DNA from: Atherinomorus stipes
Taxonomy: Eukaryota; Chordata; Actinopteri; Atheriniformes; Atherinidae
Direction of reading: 5' to 3'
DNA: 64,000 nt
Assembly: GCA_023101725.1 (NCBI GenBank)
Contig: JALJCO010013386.1
Coordinates: forward strand, 186,001 to 250,000
Part shown: positions 62,555-64,000 of the stretch, in pieces
Layout: each line of letters begins with the position of its first letter
Position numbering within the stretch: position 1 is the stretch's first letter
The notes under the pieces: model-generated
The model's input: only the letters and a program-made list of their open reading frames with translations
The model's database searches: none
Told to the model about the DNA's origin: nothing
Translations under genes and position numbers: made by a program

Positions 62555-64000
62555 TACCCAAATAAGGTATAGCAAATCAAAATGAAGTCAACCTGGTCTC
62601 CGGGTAAAGCTGCATATCATTACTGCACCCAACTCGTTTACTGAGGAAGGGAGGTCTAGCATGCCAAAACAATCCCCCGCTGTAAAAAGTGATGTTTTTT
62701 TCTTTGGAGTATTTACAATAATGTCAACTACATGAACCAGTTTTTACTGCTTTGTCATCACTCCTTTAAGATAACAAAATAATTACCTCGTTATCATGGA
62801 TTAACAATCATTATTATCCCAAGATAATGACATAAATGATCTCATTATCTCGAGAAAACAAAGTTTGTCTTCTCGAGATAATGATCTTGCCATTTTCTCG
62901 AGATAAAGAGATAAATATCTCTTTATCTCGAGAAAACGGCTATTAAAAATTTTGAGACCATGGCAGATCTCGGCTGCGACTTAAGTATTTATTTAATTGC
63001 ATTATAATTTTTTGTTGCCATTATATATTTTTGTACTTTTTAGATTTATTTAATTTTTGTTGTATTTTTGTTGGTTTGTTTGTGTGGCACTTGGCCACAG
63101 GGATGTCCCTTTGGCTGAATGGTCAGCAGCACGCATGACTTTCACCCAGGAGTCTGGGGTTCAAAGCCCACCAGGGCCCTCCGTTGCGTACCTTGCCATA
63201 TTTGTTTTGCCATTTGAATCCTTTGGTGAAATTGTTATGATGCCTTGTTCCAGCTGATAAATGATTGTATTCATTGTATTGAATGTTTTCGCAACTACAA
63301 TAAAAGAAAAACTTTTAAGAATTGAAGCTCAGAGGGTGGTTCCCACTGTTGCCATCTTTGCAGTGTTGTGCATATCTTCACTTTAGGAAAATACAAAAAT
63401 GAGGGGGGACTGTGAGTGTGGAGGCAGATGATTGACACCCAACAAATTCTGACAAATTCTGAAGCGCTAACCGAACTAATCTAGACATAATGTGTGGGCG
63501 CTAACGGAGGCAAGGCAAGCTGTTAGCTGGATAAATACTGAAACCGCGCTACTCTGCTACTAACTGAGGTCTTCCCAGAAGCAAGTAAAGGGCATGCCAC
63601 CAACCACTACTGCTGACAGCCCATCTGTTGCCTGACGATCAAAAGGACACGCCCCTAATCATGCAGAATTTTTAAGATTAAATAACATCTAAACAAATTA
63701 ATTATCAATAGTAGCCCATGTTTTTTTCCTCTTGATACTGTGTCATGTTGGGCAGACTGGCTGACAAAATAACCTTTTTTATTTTCATTTTTGGACAACA
63801 CATTGAGCTGCACAATGTATAGAAAGTGCTATATAAATAAAGATTGAAAATGACTGAAGAGTCAATAGCAGAATAAGAAGTTTTGGCAACTTTTTCATTT
63901 GTGCAGTTTACATATTACTTAAAAAAATATATATTTATGATAGAAGCTCCCATTCAGACAGGCAGTCTCTTTTAGGGAGATCTGTTTAACTAACTTTAGA
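62555..64000. other. Right edge: CTCGAGATAA motifs, tRNA-like head, repeat fragment
   Basis: 62840-62935 carries the CTCGAGATAA cluster. About 63100-63170 looks like a tRNA-derived SINE head (tggctgaatggtcagcagca with ggggttcaaagccc as A- and B-box-like parts). About 63420-63710 is the reverse-orientation relative of the repeat in n4bp2 intron 11. About 63780-63850 ends in a ctatataaataaag LINE-type tail. No gene. Confidence 0.5.

Larger units (their letters stand above)
58953..62980. mobile_element. Composite element bordered by CTCGAGATAA repeats
   Basis: Left border: agccgagagcagtc followed by a T run and tttctcgagataag motifs (59019). Right border on the complement: gcagccgagatctgcca followed by several copies of the same motif (CTCGAG at 62849, 62872, 62897, 62927). 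The two borders are inverted with respect to each other, about 4 kb apart. Between them are a MITE (59340-60163), promoter-like sequence (60700-60870) and the THAP-type element (61007-62554). No transposase was recognised. That it is a single old element with later insertions is an inference. Confidence 0.45.

Noticed and set aside
63100..63170. Functional tRNA gene
   Set aside because: A- and B-box-like parts are present, but I could not fold a convincing cloverleaf; more likely a SINE head.

Overview
The window reads as teleost fish nuclear DNA. Genes are split by short introns with canonical splice sites, microsatellites are frequent, and degenerate Tc1/mariner, hAT, TTAA-type and LINE fragments of fish type are everywhere. 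The host-gene order is pds5a (minus strand, first coding exon only) / n4bp2 (plus) / rhoh (plus) / chrna9 (plus). As I recall the human map this is the order PDS5A-N4BP2-RHOH-CHRNA9 on 4p14, so the block is old conserved vertebrate synteny and the context supports each gene call.

Layout. 1-18.5 kb is a transposon-rich stretch that should be intron 1 (after the first coding exon) of pds5a. It holds a near-identical tandem duplication of a 4.8 kb unit (337-5142 and 5143-9960) made of nested mobile elements, then a row of hAT, Tc1 and LINE relics (10.6-16.8 kb). 18.5-20.3 kb holds the pds5a start exon and the divergent promoter region shared with n4bp2. 20.3-36.7 kb is n4bp2 (16 coding exons, CUE + P-loop kinase + DUF1771/Smr). 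36.7-43.5 kb is intergenic with a Tc1 relic and a LINE scrap. 43.5-44.1 kb is the single coding exon of rhoh. 44.1-50.4 kb is intergenic. 50.4-56.3 kb is chrna9 (7 coding exons). 56.3-64 kb is intergenic, with an L1-like fragment and a ~4 kb composite of nested elements that includes a third copy of the THAP-type element.

The genes do not form a pathway. PDS5A is a cohesin regulator, N4BP2 a ubiquitin-binding polynucleotide kinase/nuclease-type protein, RhoH a GTPase-deficient haematopoietic Rho protein, and CHRNA9 the hair-cell nicotinic receptor subunit. They share only ancient linkage.

Most notable: (i) two coding disruptions at homopolymers, a C23 tract in the n4bp2 Smr exon and a T5 run in chrna9 exon 6, which are either assembly errors or real lesions; (ii) a young or artefactual tandem duplication; (iii) a hAT element and its internally deleted derivative within 2 kb of each other; (iv) a TA-flanked, THAP-encoding element family with one longer copy; (v) a 0.74 kb TTAA-flanked palindrome in an n4bp2 intron. 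I did not find a convincing new biological system; the accessory content is transposon archaeology. All alignments were done by eye.
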